In this document: piece by piece, positions 32,001-39,869 of the stretch
Layout of the letters: each line of letters starts with the position of its first letter
Numbering within the stretch: the first letter of the stretch is position 1
NCBI GenBank assembly: GCA_004556055.1
Contig: SFIW01000021.1
Span: 1 to 39,869, forward strand
Direction: 5' to 3'
Source of the DNA: Planctomycetaceae bacterium
Lineage (GTDB): Bacteria > Planctomycetota > Planctomycetia > Pirellulales > Thermoguttaceae
Length of the DNA stretch: 39,869 bases
The notes under the pieces: generated by a model
The model's database searches: none
What the model was told of the DNA's origin: nothing
The model's input: only the letters and a program-made list of their open reading frames with translations
Made by a program: the position numbers and the translations under genes

Positions 32001-32612
32001 CTATTTTTCATCAACGGTCTTGTCCGTCTGCGCTTCGATCGCAAGCGCCAGGTAGCTTTTTACGATCGTATCGCGCAATCCCAACGCATCGGCAAGCTCT
32101 TTGACGGCGTCGCGCGCCTCCTCAAGGTCTCCTTCGGGAGCAAGCGTTTCGATCTCGGTGAAAACGCCGAGTTCCGCGAGCGAGTCGAGCGTGATCGTAA
32201 AGCGTCGACCTTTGAATTCGCAAAGCGCGGTTCGCCGCGTCTTTTCAACGCTTTGCGCCTCTTGAAATCCCAGACGACCGAAGAATCGCGCCCAGTCGTC
32301 TCGCGTTCGATCGACGAGCGCTTTGCGAATAGCGGAATCGTCGAAGCCTGGGACGACGAGGGGAAGTTCGATCTCTTCGCGCGTCTTCGTCGTTTCGTCG
32401 AGTCTCGGGCCCTTATACGTTACCGCCAAAAAGGAACCGCGACGACGAATACGGAGCATCTTACCCGCGTTGGGAAAACCGAGCGCGTCGCACCGAAAAA
32501 ACGCGTCGCACTCGACGGACGGCTCGCCGAATACCGCGTCGAGAAAGGACTTAACGCGCGCTTCATACGCGTCCGCGTCCTCGACGCGAAACTTCATCTC
32601 AACCTCAAGCAT
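32001..32612 (-). CDS. CYTH-domain protein (class IV adenylate cyclase/triphosphatase fold)
   Basis: A 203-residue single-domain CYTH (triphosphate tunnel metalloenzyme) protein. The signature ExExK is at the N-terminus (EVEMKF, residues 3-8). Further charged strand motifs follow: MLRIRRRG, LAVTYKGPR, REEIELPL, EKTRRT, FTITLDSLAELGVFTEIE. These line the tunnel that binds triphosphate and metal. Family members include CyaB-type adenylate cyclases, thiamine triphosphatases and inorganic triphosphatases; sequence alone does not separate these. The gene starts ten bases after pheS and should be cotranscribed with it, although no functional link is known. Confidence 0.88.
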   Translation of the reverse strand: MLEVEMKFRVEDADAYEARVKSFLDAVFGEPSVECDAFFRCDALGFPNAGKMLRIRRRGSFLAVTYKGPRLDETTKTREEIELPLVVPGFDDSAIRKALVDRTRDDWARFFGRLGFQEAQSVEKTRRTALCEFKGRRFTITLDSLAELGVFTEIETLAPEGDLEEARDAVKELADALGLRDTIVKSYLALAIEAQTDKTVDEK

Positions 32613-32622
32613 CTCCGCGTCC

Positions 32623-33648
32623 TTACAGCAACGTCGAGAACTGCTCGTTCACGCGCAGATCGCCGCAATTCAAATAACGTATATCTTTGACGCCGTACTT
32701 CATCATCGCCAAACGCGTCAGCCCGACGCCGAAGGCGAAACCGCTGTATTCGCGCGGATCGATTCCGCCGTGGCGCAAAACTTCCGGGTGAATAAGTCCG
32801 CAAGGAATGAGTTCGATCCACCCGTCGCCGCACGTCGGGCACCCCTTGCCGCCGCACAATAGGCAGTTTAGATCCAGCTCGAAGCCCGGTTCAACAAAGG
32901 GGAAGTAGCCGGGGCGCAAACGCACTTTCACGTCGCGTCGGAAAACTTGACTCAGAATCGTGCGCATGACGGCGATCAAGTTCGCAACGGAAATATCTTT
33001 ATCAACGACGAGCCCTTCGCACTGATAAAAGGTGTTTTCATGGCTGGGGTCGACCGATTCGTATCGGAAACATCTTCCAGGAAAGATCGCGCGAATAGGA
33101 GCGCCAAAACGTTTCAGCGTGCGAACTTGATTGGCGGAGGTATGCGTGCGCAAAATCAGTTGGTTTTTAAGCCAGAAGGTGTCTTGCATATCGCGCGCGG
33201 GGTGGTCGTGAGGGATATTCAACGCCTCGAAGCAGAAATATTCCGACTCGACTTCCGGGCCGTAGAGAACGGAGAACCCCATCCCTTGAAAGATATCTTC
33301 GAGCTCCATCTGCGCCAACGTAATCGGATGAAGCGCGCCAAAACGCCGCCCTTTTCCTGGCGCGGTTAAATCAAGATCGTTCGCCTTGCGACGAGGCGCG
33401 CTCTCTTGAATCGCGGCGTTCGCGGCGGCTAGGCTCTCAGTCGCTAAATTCTTGAGCTCGTTCAAGCGGCTGCCAAAGCTCTTCTTTTCCTCAACCGACA
33501 TCTTGCTGAAATCGACGTTCTTCGCAAGCGTCGTAATCATGCCTTTACGGCCTAGAAAATCAATACGAACCTTTTCGAGCGCGTCCGCCGATTTCGCCGA
33601 CTTCGCCGCTTCAATCGCCTGAAGAAGCTTTTCCTTAATCTCTTGCAC
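32623..33648 (-). CDS. pheS: Phenylalanyl-tRNA synthetase alpha subunit
   Basis: Catalytic subunit of the (alpha beta)2 enzyme that charges tRNA-Phe. A GTG at 33648 is preferred (341 residues): it has GAGG eight bases upstream, while the longer frame begins at a TTG (33675) without a site. The N-terminal tRNA-binding coiled coil covers about 1-90. The class II core has HPITLAQMELEDIF, motif 2 with FRYESVDPSHENTFYQCEG, and motif 3 GFAFGVGLTRLAMMKYG. A zinc-ribbon-like insertion CLLCGGKGCPTCGDG sits before the last motif, as in several non-proteobacterial PheS. pheT, normally adjacent, is absent; a CYTH gene follows instead. Confidence 0.95.
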   Translation of the reverse strand: MQEIKEKLLQAIEAAKSAKSADALEKVRIDFLGRKGMITTLAKNVDFSKMSVEEKKSFGSRLNELKNLATESLAAANAAIQESAPRRKANDLDLTAPGKGRRFGALHPITLAQMELEDIFQGMGFSVLYGPEVESEYFCFEALNIPHDHPARDMQDTFWLKNQLILRTHTSANQVRTLKRFGAPIRAIFPGRCFRYESVDPSHENTFYQCEGLVVDKDISVANLIAVMRTILSQVFRRDVKVRLRPGYFPFVEPGFELDLNCLLCGGKGCPTCGDGWIELIPCGLIHPEVLRHGGIDPREYSGFAFGVGLTRLAMMKYGVKDIRYLNCGDLRVNEQFSTLL

Positions 33649-33704
33649 CGTTATGTCCTCAAATCTATAACTCAACCGCCACGCGTCTAAGGAGGCGTTC
33701 CTTC

Positions 33705-33733
33705 ATTATACTCGGCGTTATGGTTTATGTTAG
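33705..33733 (-). promoter_or_regulatory. Probable promoter of pheS
   Basis: A perfect TATAAT on the minus strand (33710-33705) with CTAACA (33733-33728) as a weak -35 at 17-bp spacing. The leader to the GTG is about 50 bases. Confidence 0.55.
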
Positions 33734-33937
33734 CCCCCGGCGTCGTCTATCTAAAAAAATACCGATCAGGAATTCTTCAAATTATAAAAAATTTTTCACC
33801 GCAAACAAGCGAATGGCGTCTATTATGCATAACTATCATGCGAACGCCGGTTGACGTCTCAAAACGGCATGACACGAGCGTTCGTAACACAATGCGATCG
33901 AACAAGTTAGAGTCGATCCATTATGAAAGGAGACCCT

Positions 33938-36616
33938 ATGAACTTTTCATCAGAAAAATTAACGGTCAAATCGCAGGAAGCTATTCAGAGCGCGCAGCGT
34001 CTCGCCGTCTCCAAAGGAAATCCGGAAATAGCCGGCATTCACTTGCTCGCCTCTCTACTCGAAGAAACCGACGGCAATATTAAACCGATCCTTCAAGCGA
34101 TCGGCGCGGATTTCAAACGCCTCAAGCAAGCCGTCGACTCCGAAGTCGATCGTCTCCCACGCGTCTCCGGCGCGACCCCGAACCTCTCCGCTGAGTTACA
34201 AAGAATTTTCGTCAAGGCTGCGGAAGAGGCGACGACTCTCACCGACGAATTCATATCCACCGAACATCTTTTCCTTGCCCTCGCCGAATGTGAAGGGAAG
34301 GCTCAAAATATTCTAAACCTTTTCGCGATCGATCGCACCAAGATTCTCGAAGGCACAAGCGTCGTGCGCGGCGGTCACCGCGTCGTCGACCAAGAGCCCG
34401 AAGGAAAGTTGCAAGCGCTTGAAAAGTATGGAATCAACCTCGTCGACCGCGCCAAAAAAGGAAAGCTCGATCCCGTCGTCGGACGCGACCAGGAGATTCG
34501 TCGCGTCATCCAAGTCCTCTCCCGCCGAACGAAGAACAACCCCGTCCTCATCGGCGAGCCTGGCGTCGGCAAGACCGCGATCGTCGAAGGACTCGCCTTG
34601 CGCATCGTCGCGGGCGACGTTCCCGAGAGCTTGAAAGACAAGGTAGTCGTCGCGCTCGACATGGGCGCGTTGATTGCGGGCGCGAAGTTCCGCGGCGAAT
34701 TCGAAGAGCGTTTGAAGGCGGTTTTGAAGGAAGTCGAAGACTCCAACGGACGCGTCATCCTCTTCATCGACGAGTTGCACACGGTCGTCGGCGCGGGTAA
34801 TCAGCAGGGGGGCGCGGACGCTGCGAACTTGTTGAAGCCGGCGTTGGCGCGCGGCGAGGTTAAATGCGTCGGCGCGACAACCCTCGACGAATACCGCAAA
34901 TACGTGGAAAAGGACGCCGCGCTCGAACGACGTTTCCAGCCCGTTATGGTCAACGAACCGTCGATCGAAGCGACGCTCTCGATCTTGCGCGGATTAAAAC
35001 AGCGTTACGAGCAGCACCATAAAGGGGTGAAAATCACCGACTCGGCGCTTGTTTCCGCAGTAGAACTCTCGAACCGCTACATCTCCGACCGCTTCCTTCC
35101 CGATAAGGCGATCGACCTTGTCGACGAAGCGATGAGCCGACTCGCGATGGAATTGCAAAGCGTGCCGACGGAGATCGACGACGTTCAGCGTCGAATCGTC
35201 CAGCTTAAAATCGCGGAAAGCCAACTTGTCAACGAAAAGGATCCCGACGCCGTCGCGCGTTTGGAGGAAGTTCGCGCAGAGATCGCGAAGAAGAACGAAG
35301 AACTCGCGGAATTAAATCTTCGCTGGGAAAAGGAAAAAAGCGGCGTCGGCGACGTCCACCAACTCCGCGAAAAGATCGCGCAGACGGAGCTCGAATACAA
35401 GAATCTCGACGCTGCGGTCAAACAGTCCTACTATAGCGGCAAACCGGCGGACAACTCGCAATTTCAGAAGTTGGCGGACCTTGTCAACGAGATCAAGTCC
35501 CTCAAAGAACGTCTCGCGCAGCTCGAAGCTCAAGAAGCGGAAAACAAAGAGCAAGGCGATTCCGAAAAAGCCCCGCAAAAGAGACTCCTGCGCCAAGTCG
35601 TGGGTCCCGACGAAATCGCCGAGGTCGTTTCGCAGTGGACCGGCGTCCCCGTATCGCGCATGATGGAGACGGAGCGCGCGAAGTTGCTGAAGTTGGAAGA
35701 TCGTCTACACGCGCGAGTCGTCGGCCAGAACGAAGCGGTCGACGCGGTCTCGAACGCGGTGCGTCGCAGTCGAAGCGGCTTGCAAGATCCGAATCGACCG
35801 ATCGGCTCCTTCCTCTTCCTCGGGCCCACCGGCGTCGGTAAGACGGAGTTGTGCAAGGCGCTTGCGGAAGCGCTCTTCGACGACGAAAGCGCAATCGTGC
35901 GTATCGACATGAGCGAGTTCATGGAAAAACACACCGTAGCGCGCCTCATCGGGGCCCCTCCAGGATATGTCGGCTATGAAGAAGGGGGCGTGTTGACGGA
36001 AGCGATCCGTCGCAAGCCCTTCTCCGTCGTCCTCTTCGACGAAATCGAAAAGGCGCATCGCGACGTCTTCAACATCCTCCTCCAGGTTCTCGACGACGGA
36101 CGTCTCTCCGACAATCAGGGACACACGGTCGACTTCACGAATACGATCATCGTCATGACGTCGAACCTCGGAAGCCAAGTCATTCGCGATATTACGTCGA
36201 ACCATGGCACGGCGAAAGAACTTGAAAACGCGGTCAACCTCGTGCTACGCGACAAGTTCCTTCCGGAATTCCTGAACCGTATCGACGAAACGATCGTTTT
36301 CCATCCTCTGGAGAAGGATCAGATTCGTCAAATCGTCCAGATTCAGACGAAAAAGCTCCAAGCGCTTCTCGCGAAACAGGGAATCGACCTCTCGATCTCC
36401 GACGCCGCTCTCGACGCGATCGCCGATCTGGGGTACGAGCCGGAATATGGCGCGCGTCCCCTCAAGCGCGTCATCCAGCAACGTCTCGAAAACCCCTTGG
36501 CGCTCGAGCTACTCAAGCGCCCTGGTTACGTCGATCCGACGCAAAGAACGCGGCGAGCGATCACGCTTACTCGCGAAGGGGACGAATTCGTCTTCAAGTT
36601 CGACGAACAGAAATAA
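33938..36616 (+). CDS. clpB: ATP-dependent disaggregase ClpB
   Basis: Hexameric AAA+ chaperone that pulls proteins out of aggregates together with DnaK. The ATG at 33938 follows AAAGGAGA closely; the longer frame from 33923 starts upstream of that site. It gives 892 residues. Clp N-domain at about 1-145 (LTVKSQEAIQSAQ). First AAA domain has Walker A GEPGVGKT near 209 and Walker B ILFIDELHT. A coiled-coil middle domain (about 400-530) separates the two ATPases, which marks ClpB rather than ClpA. The second domain has GPTGVGKTE and VVLFDEIEKAH. The length is slightly above E. coli ClpB (857), from additions in the middle domain and the C-terminus. No CIRCE element was recognised upstream. Confidence 0.96.
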   Translation: MNFSSEKLTVKSQEAIQSAQRLAVSKGNPEIAGIHLLASLLEETDGNIKPILQAIGADFKRLKQAVDSEVDRLPRVSGATPNLSAELQRIFVKAAEEATTLTDEFISTEHLFLALAECEGKAQNILNLFAIDRTKILEGTSVVRGGHRVVDQEPEGKLQALEKYGINLVDRAKKGKLDPVVGRDQEIRRVIQVLSRRTKNNPVLIGEPGVGKTAIVEGLALRIVAGDVPESLKDKVVVALDMGALIAGAKFRGEFEERLKAVLKEVEDSNGRVILFIDELHTVVGAGNQQGGADAANLLKPALARGEVKCVGATTLDEYRKYVEKDAALERRFQPVMVNEPSIEATLSILRGLKQRYEQHHKGVKITDSALVSAVELSNRYISDRFLPDKAIDLVDEAMSRLAMELQSVPTEIDDVQRRIVQLKIAESQLVNEKDPDAVARLEEVRAEIAKKNEELAELNLRWEKEKSGVGDVHQLREKIAQTELEYKNLDAAVKQSYYSGKPADNSQFQKLADLVNEIKSLKERLAQLEAQEAENKEQGDSEKAPQKRLLRQVVGPDEIAEVVSQWTGVPVSRMMETERAKLLKLEDRLHARVVGQNEAVDAVSNAVRRSRSGLQDPNRPIGSFLFLGPTGVGKTELCKALAEALFDDESAIVRIDMSEFMEKHTVARLIGAPPGYVGYEEGGVLTEAIRRKPFSVVLFDEIEKAHRDVFNILLQVLDDGRLSDNQGHTVDFTNTIIVMTSNLGSQVIRDITSNHGTAKELENAVNLVLRDKFLPEFLNRIDETIVFHPLEKDQIRQIVQIQTKKLQALLAKQGIDLSISDAALDAIADLGYEPEYGARPLKRVIQQRLENPLALELLKRPGYVDPTQRTRRAITLTREGDEFVFKFDEQK

Positions 36617-36668
36617 TGAGCCAAGGCGAGGCGCGCGCTTAACGCTCGCGTCGTAACCTCCAATAGGA

Positions 36669-36709
36669 AAGCGCCCGAACCGTCGGAAAACGATTCGGGC
36701 GCTTTTTTA
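36669..36709 (+). terminator. Terminator of clpB
   Basis: AAGCGCCCGAA (36669-36679) pairs perfectly with TTCGGGCGCTT (36694-36704) and is followed by a T-run. It lies between convergent genes and may also serve the minus-strand gene. Confidence 0.9.
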
Positions 36710-36761
36710 TTTCTTGAAATAAGGGACTGTCAAATTCGACGTCGAGCGCCAAAACGACGCG

Positions 36762-39700
36762 TCAAAAAGACGCGGCGACGCGAGTCAACGAACGCTCTAA
36801 ATGAGAGCGCGTCGTCTCGAGGCGAATATCGGCCCAGCACGCCCAGTCGCCGGTGGAATCCTTATGCGCGTCGGCAATGAAGCTCAGCGTGACTTTTTCA
36901 CCGACAAAAAGTCCAAGTCCCGCCTCTATCGGAGCCCAACCGCTGGACATGTAGTACACGTCTGTAACGGTCATATCCTTGTCCTTCGGTTCGCCTTGAC
37001 GACGCGCCGCGATTCTATATACGATTCCGTTTCCAGGATCGGAACCGTCCCCCTTCCCGACTTTTGCGCGAAGCGTAAGCGGCTTGTCCGCCGGAAGATC
37101 GACGTCGTATTCAAAATAGACGCAGCCCGTAGGCCCGTTAAGGTACGGCGGATGAACGCTATGCGCTATTTTCTTATCCCCTAAACTCGAGACTTCGGTT
37201 ATACGATTGAAAGAACCGGTTCCGTTCAGATTATCGGTCGGTTCTTGACCGTCGCGCTGAATGAACGTACGGCCAGGATTCGCAGGATCCATGAAGTCAT
37301 ACTCGAAGGGATCGTAGACCTTCTCAACCATAAAGGTGAAAACGAAATTGCCCCCGTCGAAACTCGCGTCGATCGTTTCCTTTCCCCTCTTAGTCGGTTC
37401 CGCCAACTCGACGACCTTAAACTCTCCGTCTTTCTCGGCGGAAACAAAGGAGTAGCGCTTTCCTTTGAGAACGCCGTCTTCACAGCGGAATACAACGTTA
37501 TAAGGCGAGACGACGAGGAAGTCGAGGGCGTCCCCAGAAGGAAGATCCGCCCAGACGTGTTCCGCAGCCTTTTTCGCGACCATAGACTTCGCGCCGTCGA
37601 CGCCCCAAGCGCGTTCCTCAAAGACGAAATCGCTTCCCGTAAAGGGATTGGGCGCCGTCCATTCCACCGTTTGATCGCCGACTTGAATCGAGACTTTTTC
37701 ACCCGGCGCGACCTCAAAGGGCGCCGTCGCGTCAACGGTCGTCGCGGGCTCGTCCGTCGTCGTAATCATGTACGAAACGGCGTTGGGAACGGGAACGACG
37801 TAGGTGAAGCCGCGAGAAACGCGCAGCGTCGCGGGGCCGATCTCGGATCGATCTTCCGCGAGCGCCACGGCGACGGCCTTCTTACCGCGCGTGTCCAGAC
37901 GGAATCCGACTTCGCGATTGTCGTACGGAATGATCTCGATCCCCTCGTCGAGGAAGAGACACGCGGCGGCGCCGACGCCCTCGGCAAGTCGACGTTCCAC
38001 CCAAGAACCGCGACCGTCAAACCAAATATACTCGGGTGATTCGCAATAATCGAAGCGCGCTCCCGCAGGGGACATGAAGGATTCGACCAAGACCTTGCCG
38101 TCGGCGGTCCATGCGACGTATCCGTTCGGCGGCAGTTCGACGTCGCGCCCTTCGATCGTCGCGCGCATCGGCTCGGTCGTCGACCCGTTCGCTACGACGA
38201 TCGTTCCGTCCTTATATCGAAGCGCGATTTGACTACGCCGAACTATATCGAGCGCGAGCGCTTCCGAAGTCGCGCGACCGACTCCGTCCGCGTCGTAATA
38301 TCGGATCGTATCGATCGACGCTTGAGTGTAGTAACTCGCGATCTGTTGAATCATGAAGTACGTGCGCGCCCCATAGATTAGACCGTAATCCTGGGCAAAG
38401 AAACCCGAATGTCCGAAAGCCAACGTCGCGGCGTTAAAGCGATCGATGAGAGCTACCCGTTCCAAGTCGGTTTGAGGCGAATAACCAGGCGCGAACATTC
38501 CGACGTTCCCCATGCCAAAATCGACCTCTAGATCGTGCATTTTCAGCAGATCGAAATCGACGAGCCACGGATTCAAGAACATATTGTAAGGTTGATCCTG
38601 GGCGTAATTACCGTCCGTAAGGCCCGCGTAGAAACAATGGTGCGGCCCCTCGGAATAGGTCGGGCCCCCCCACGCCTGCTTCTGGAGAAGGAAGATTTCC
38701 CCGTAGGGATAGAAGACGCTCATGAAAGTTCCGGCGCCGGGAACGCGTTCGTCGTAGTCCGTGCGCGTCCATGCGGGGACGGAAGAGTGAACGTCGCAAT
38801 AGGCGCATGAGAATTTGAACTTTTCTTCGTTAAGAGGAGAGAGTTTTTCGCAATATTCGACGGCGCGAGTCGGTTTCGGCGCATAGCAACGCGCCCACGC
38901 GGTTCCGAGGGACCAGTCGGCGTTGCGGTTGATCATGTCGGGGGACCAATACTCGTTGACGGGCGCAAAGTCGGTGAAGTTATTGTAGAGCCCGTAGACG
39001 TACCCGAGCGTGTCTTGCATGAATCGCGAGTAATCGATCCATCCTTCGTCGCCCCCCTTCTTAGGCGCTGGCTTCGTGCGGAAGGTGAAACTTTCGCCGC
39101 CGTCGCGCCAGCATACTTCATGGTCGGTGACGATCATATGGCGGATTCCGCGACGCTGCACGGAGGCCCAATAAGCCTTATCGCCTTCGCGCGTCGTGGC
39201 GCCGTGCGCTCTCCATACGCCCTTGCCCGCGACGGCGCGATAGGGGGACGCCGGGTTGGCGATTGTCGGGAGCGTCTCTTCGAAAGAGGGCGAGAAGGTC
39301 AAAATGAATCGTTCGTAAACGTCGTTGCGCTTTCCGTCGGTTTTCACGCGATATTCCGCGCCCCCGTTGAGGATAACGCTCGCGGAGACGCCTTTGTCGG
39401 GTTGAGCGATTGAAGCGCCATGTTCGCCCCTCAAATAAGAGGCGCCGCTACGATACCAGTCGATATGAGCGCTTGCGTAGATCGGCTCCGCGTTATCCCC
39501 TTGAGGGCAAATGAGGCCGATTCCTGGGCGCTTGCCGTAGTCGTAGAGATAATACGGGACGGTGAAGACGCGCGAGGATTTGAGACCGGTCGTTTTTCCA
39601 AAGGCGACCTCGGGGACGCGTCCTCCCTTCGCCAGCGTGTCGATAATCAGGCTCTTGCCCTTGATCTGCAAACGATATTCGACTTCCGCCTGCGCGGTTT

Positions 39701-39869
39701 TCGAGAGCAACCGCCATCGCGCGGAATATCCTTCGTCTAATTTTTTGAATTCGAGAAGTTCCGCTTTTTCAACGTTCTCGATCGATCCGTCGGCGCCGAC
39801 AAGTTTCGTCACGCCCCCATCCGCGCACGGCTTGAAGCTCTCGCCCCTGCCCCATTTCGCGGAAAGATC
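36762..39869 (-). CDS. Very large carbohydrate-active-type protein, 5' end outside the window
   Basis: The frame is open through the right edge, so at least 1035 residues are encoded and the start is missing; the GTG at 39812 is only an internal codon. The N-terminal third is beta-rich with Trp/Tyr motifs (YYLYDYGKRPGIG). The middle (about 230-560) looks like a TIM-barrel, with FSCAYCDVHSSVPAW, FMSVFYPYGEIFLLQKQAW and DFGMGNVGMFAPG, where Asp and Glu could be catalytic. Beta-sandwich regions follow. The final 150 residues (FEYDVDLPADKPLTLRAKVG...GDWACWADIRLET) resemble a carbohydrate-binding jelly roll of the NPCBM kind. It is probably an exported glycoside hydrolase, but no numbered GH family can be assigned with confidence. 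Confidence 0.65.
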   Translation of the reverse strand, partial: DLSAKWGRGESFKPCADGGVTKLVGADGSIENVEKAELLEFKKLDEGYSARWRLLSKTAQAEVEYRLQIKGKSLIIDTLAKGGRVPEVAFGKTTGLKSSRVFTVPYYLYDYGKRPGIGLICPQGDNAEPIYASAHIDWYRSGASYLRGEHGASIAQPDKGVSASVILNGGAEYRVKTDGKRNDVYERFILTFSPSFEETLPTIANPASPYRAVAGKGVWRAHGATTREGDKAYWASVQRRGIRHMIVTDHEVCWRDGGESFTFRTKPAPKKGGDEGWIDYSRFMQDTLGYVYGLYNNFTDFAPVNEYWSPDMINRNADWSLGTAWARCYAPKPTRAVEYCEKLSPLNEEKFKFSCAYCDVHSSVPAWTRTDYDERVPGAGTFMSVFYPYGEIFLLQKQAWGGPTYSEGPHHCFYAGLTDGNYAQDQPYNMFLNPWLVDFDLLKMHDLEVDFGMGNVGMFAPGYSPQTDLERVALIDRFNAATLAFGHSGFFAQDYGLIYGARTYFMIQQIASYYTQASIDTIRYYDADGVGRATSEALALDIVRRSQIALRYKDGTIVVANGSTTEPMRATIEGRDVELPPNGYVAWTADGKVLVESFMSPAGARFDYCESPEYIWFDGRGSWVERRLAEGVGAAACLFLDEGIEIIPYDNREVGFRLDTRGKKAVAVALAEDRSEIGPATLRVSRGFTYVVPVPNAVSYMITTTDEPATTVDATAPFEVAPGEKVSIQVGDQTVEWTAPNPFTGSDFVFEERAWGVDGAKSMVAKKAAEHVWADLPSGDALDFLVVSPYNVVFRCEDGVLKGKRYSFVSAEKDGEFKVVELAEPTKRGKETIDASFDGGNFVFTFMVEKVYDPFEYDFMDPANPGRTFIQRDGQEPTDNLNGTGSFNRITEVSSLGDKKIAHSVHPPYLNGPTGCVYFEYDVDLPADKPLTLRAKVGKGDGSDPGNGIVYRIAARRQGEPKDKDMTVTDVYYMSSGWAPIEAGLGLFVGEKVTLSFIADAHKDSTGDWACWADIRLETTRSHLERSLTRVAASF

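Overview
The window comes from a bacterial chromosome that looks planctomycete-like (Pirellulales-type). The clues are a secreted DUF1080 (3-keto-disaccharide hydrolase-like) protein, a leucine-rich-repeat lipoprotein, Gly/Met-rich exported proteins of no known family, Tat-exported glycosidase-like proteins, and GC-rich genes separated by AT-rich spacers. This is inferred from gene content; no rRNA or tRNA gene is present to confirm it. Promoters of ordinary sigma-70 type (TTGACx, 16-17 bp, TAnnAT) and GC-rich hairpin terminators can be read directly at several places.

Layout. 1-1976: the repeat-rich C-terminus of a cut-off protein, an LRR lipoprotein and a DUF1080 protein. 2001-5178: hemC and tkt. 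5179-9834: a 563-bp AT-rich spacer with a consensus promoter, then dnaG and an RpoD-type sigma factor (macromolecular-synthesis order). 9934-15136 (minus): mtaB, a xylose-isomerase-like gene, tatD and htrA. 15554-20653 (plus): a secreted protein of unknown function, then a tight unit of a ZnuA-like metal-binding protein, an unknown helical protein, larB and tcdA, with 4-base overlaps at the last two junctions. 20867-27257 (plus): a four-gene cassette described below. 27400-31757 (minus): an unknown protein, an alpha-L-rhamnosidase-like protein and a Gly/Met-rich exported protein. 32001-33648 (minus): a CYTH-domain gene behind pheS. 33938-36616: clpB. 36762-39869 (minus): a very large secreted-type protein whose start lies outside the window.

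The part most worth attention is 20867-27257. Its four genes are packed end to end (9 bp, 14 bp and a 1-bp stop/start overlap) and by eye are more AT-rich than their neighbours. They encode a NurA-like nuclease, a HerA-like hexameric ATPase with an altered P-loop, an Hsp90/MORC-type GHKL ATPase with a long charged coiled-coil tail, and a large radical SAM protein with a B12-binding-like N-terminal region. HerA and NurA form a known DNA end-processing machine. Adding a GHKL ATPase and a radical SAM enzyme in one transcription unit suggests an undescribed or poorly described DNA-targeting system, possibly anti-phage or anti-plasmid. The function is inference. The cassette lies between a terminator and a convergent-gene hairpin, an 11-bp direct repeat brackets it, and its probable promoter contains a 12-A tract.

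The rest is mostly housekeeping: haem synthesis (hemC), pentose phosphate pathway (tkt), replication priming and transcription initiation (dnaG, rpoD), tRNA position-37 modification (mtaB, tcdA), envelope protein quality control (htrA), disaggregation (clpB) and phenylalanyl-tRNA charging (pheS). Several start codons were moved from the longest open frame to sites with a clear ribosome binding site, and each case is noted.
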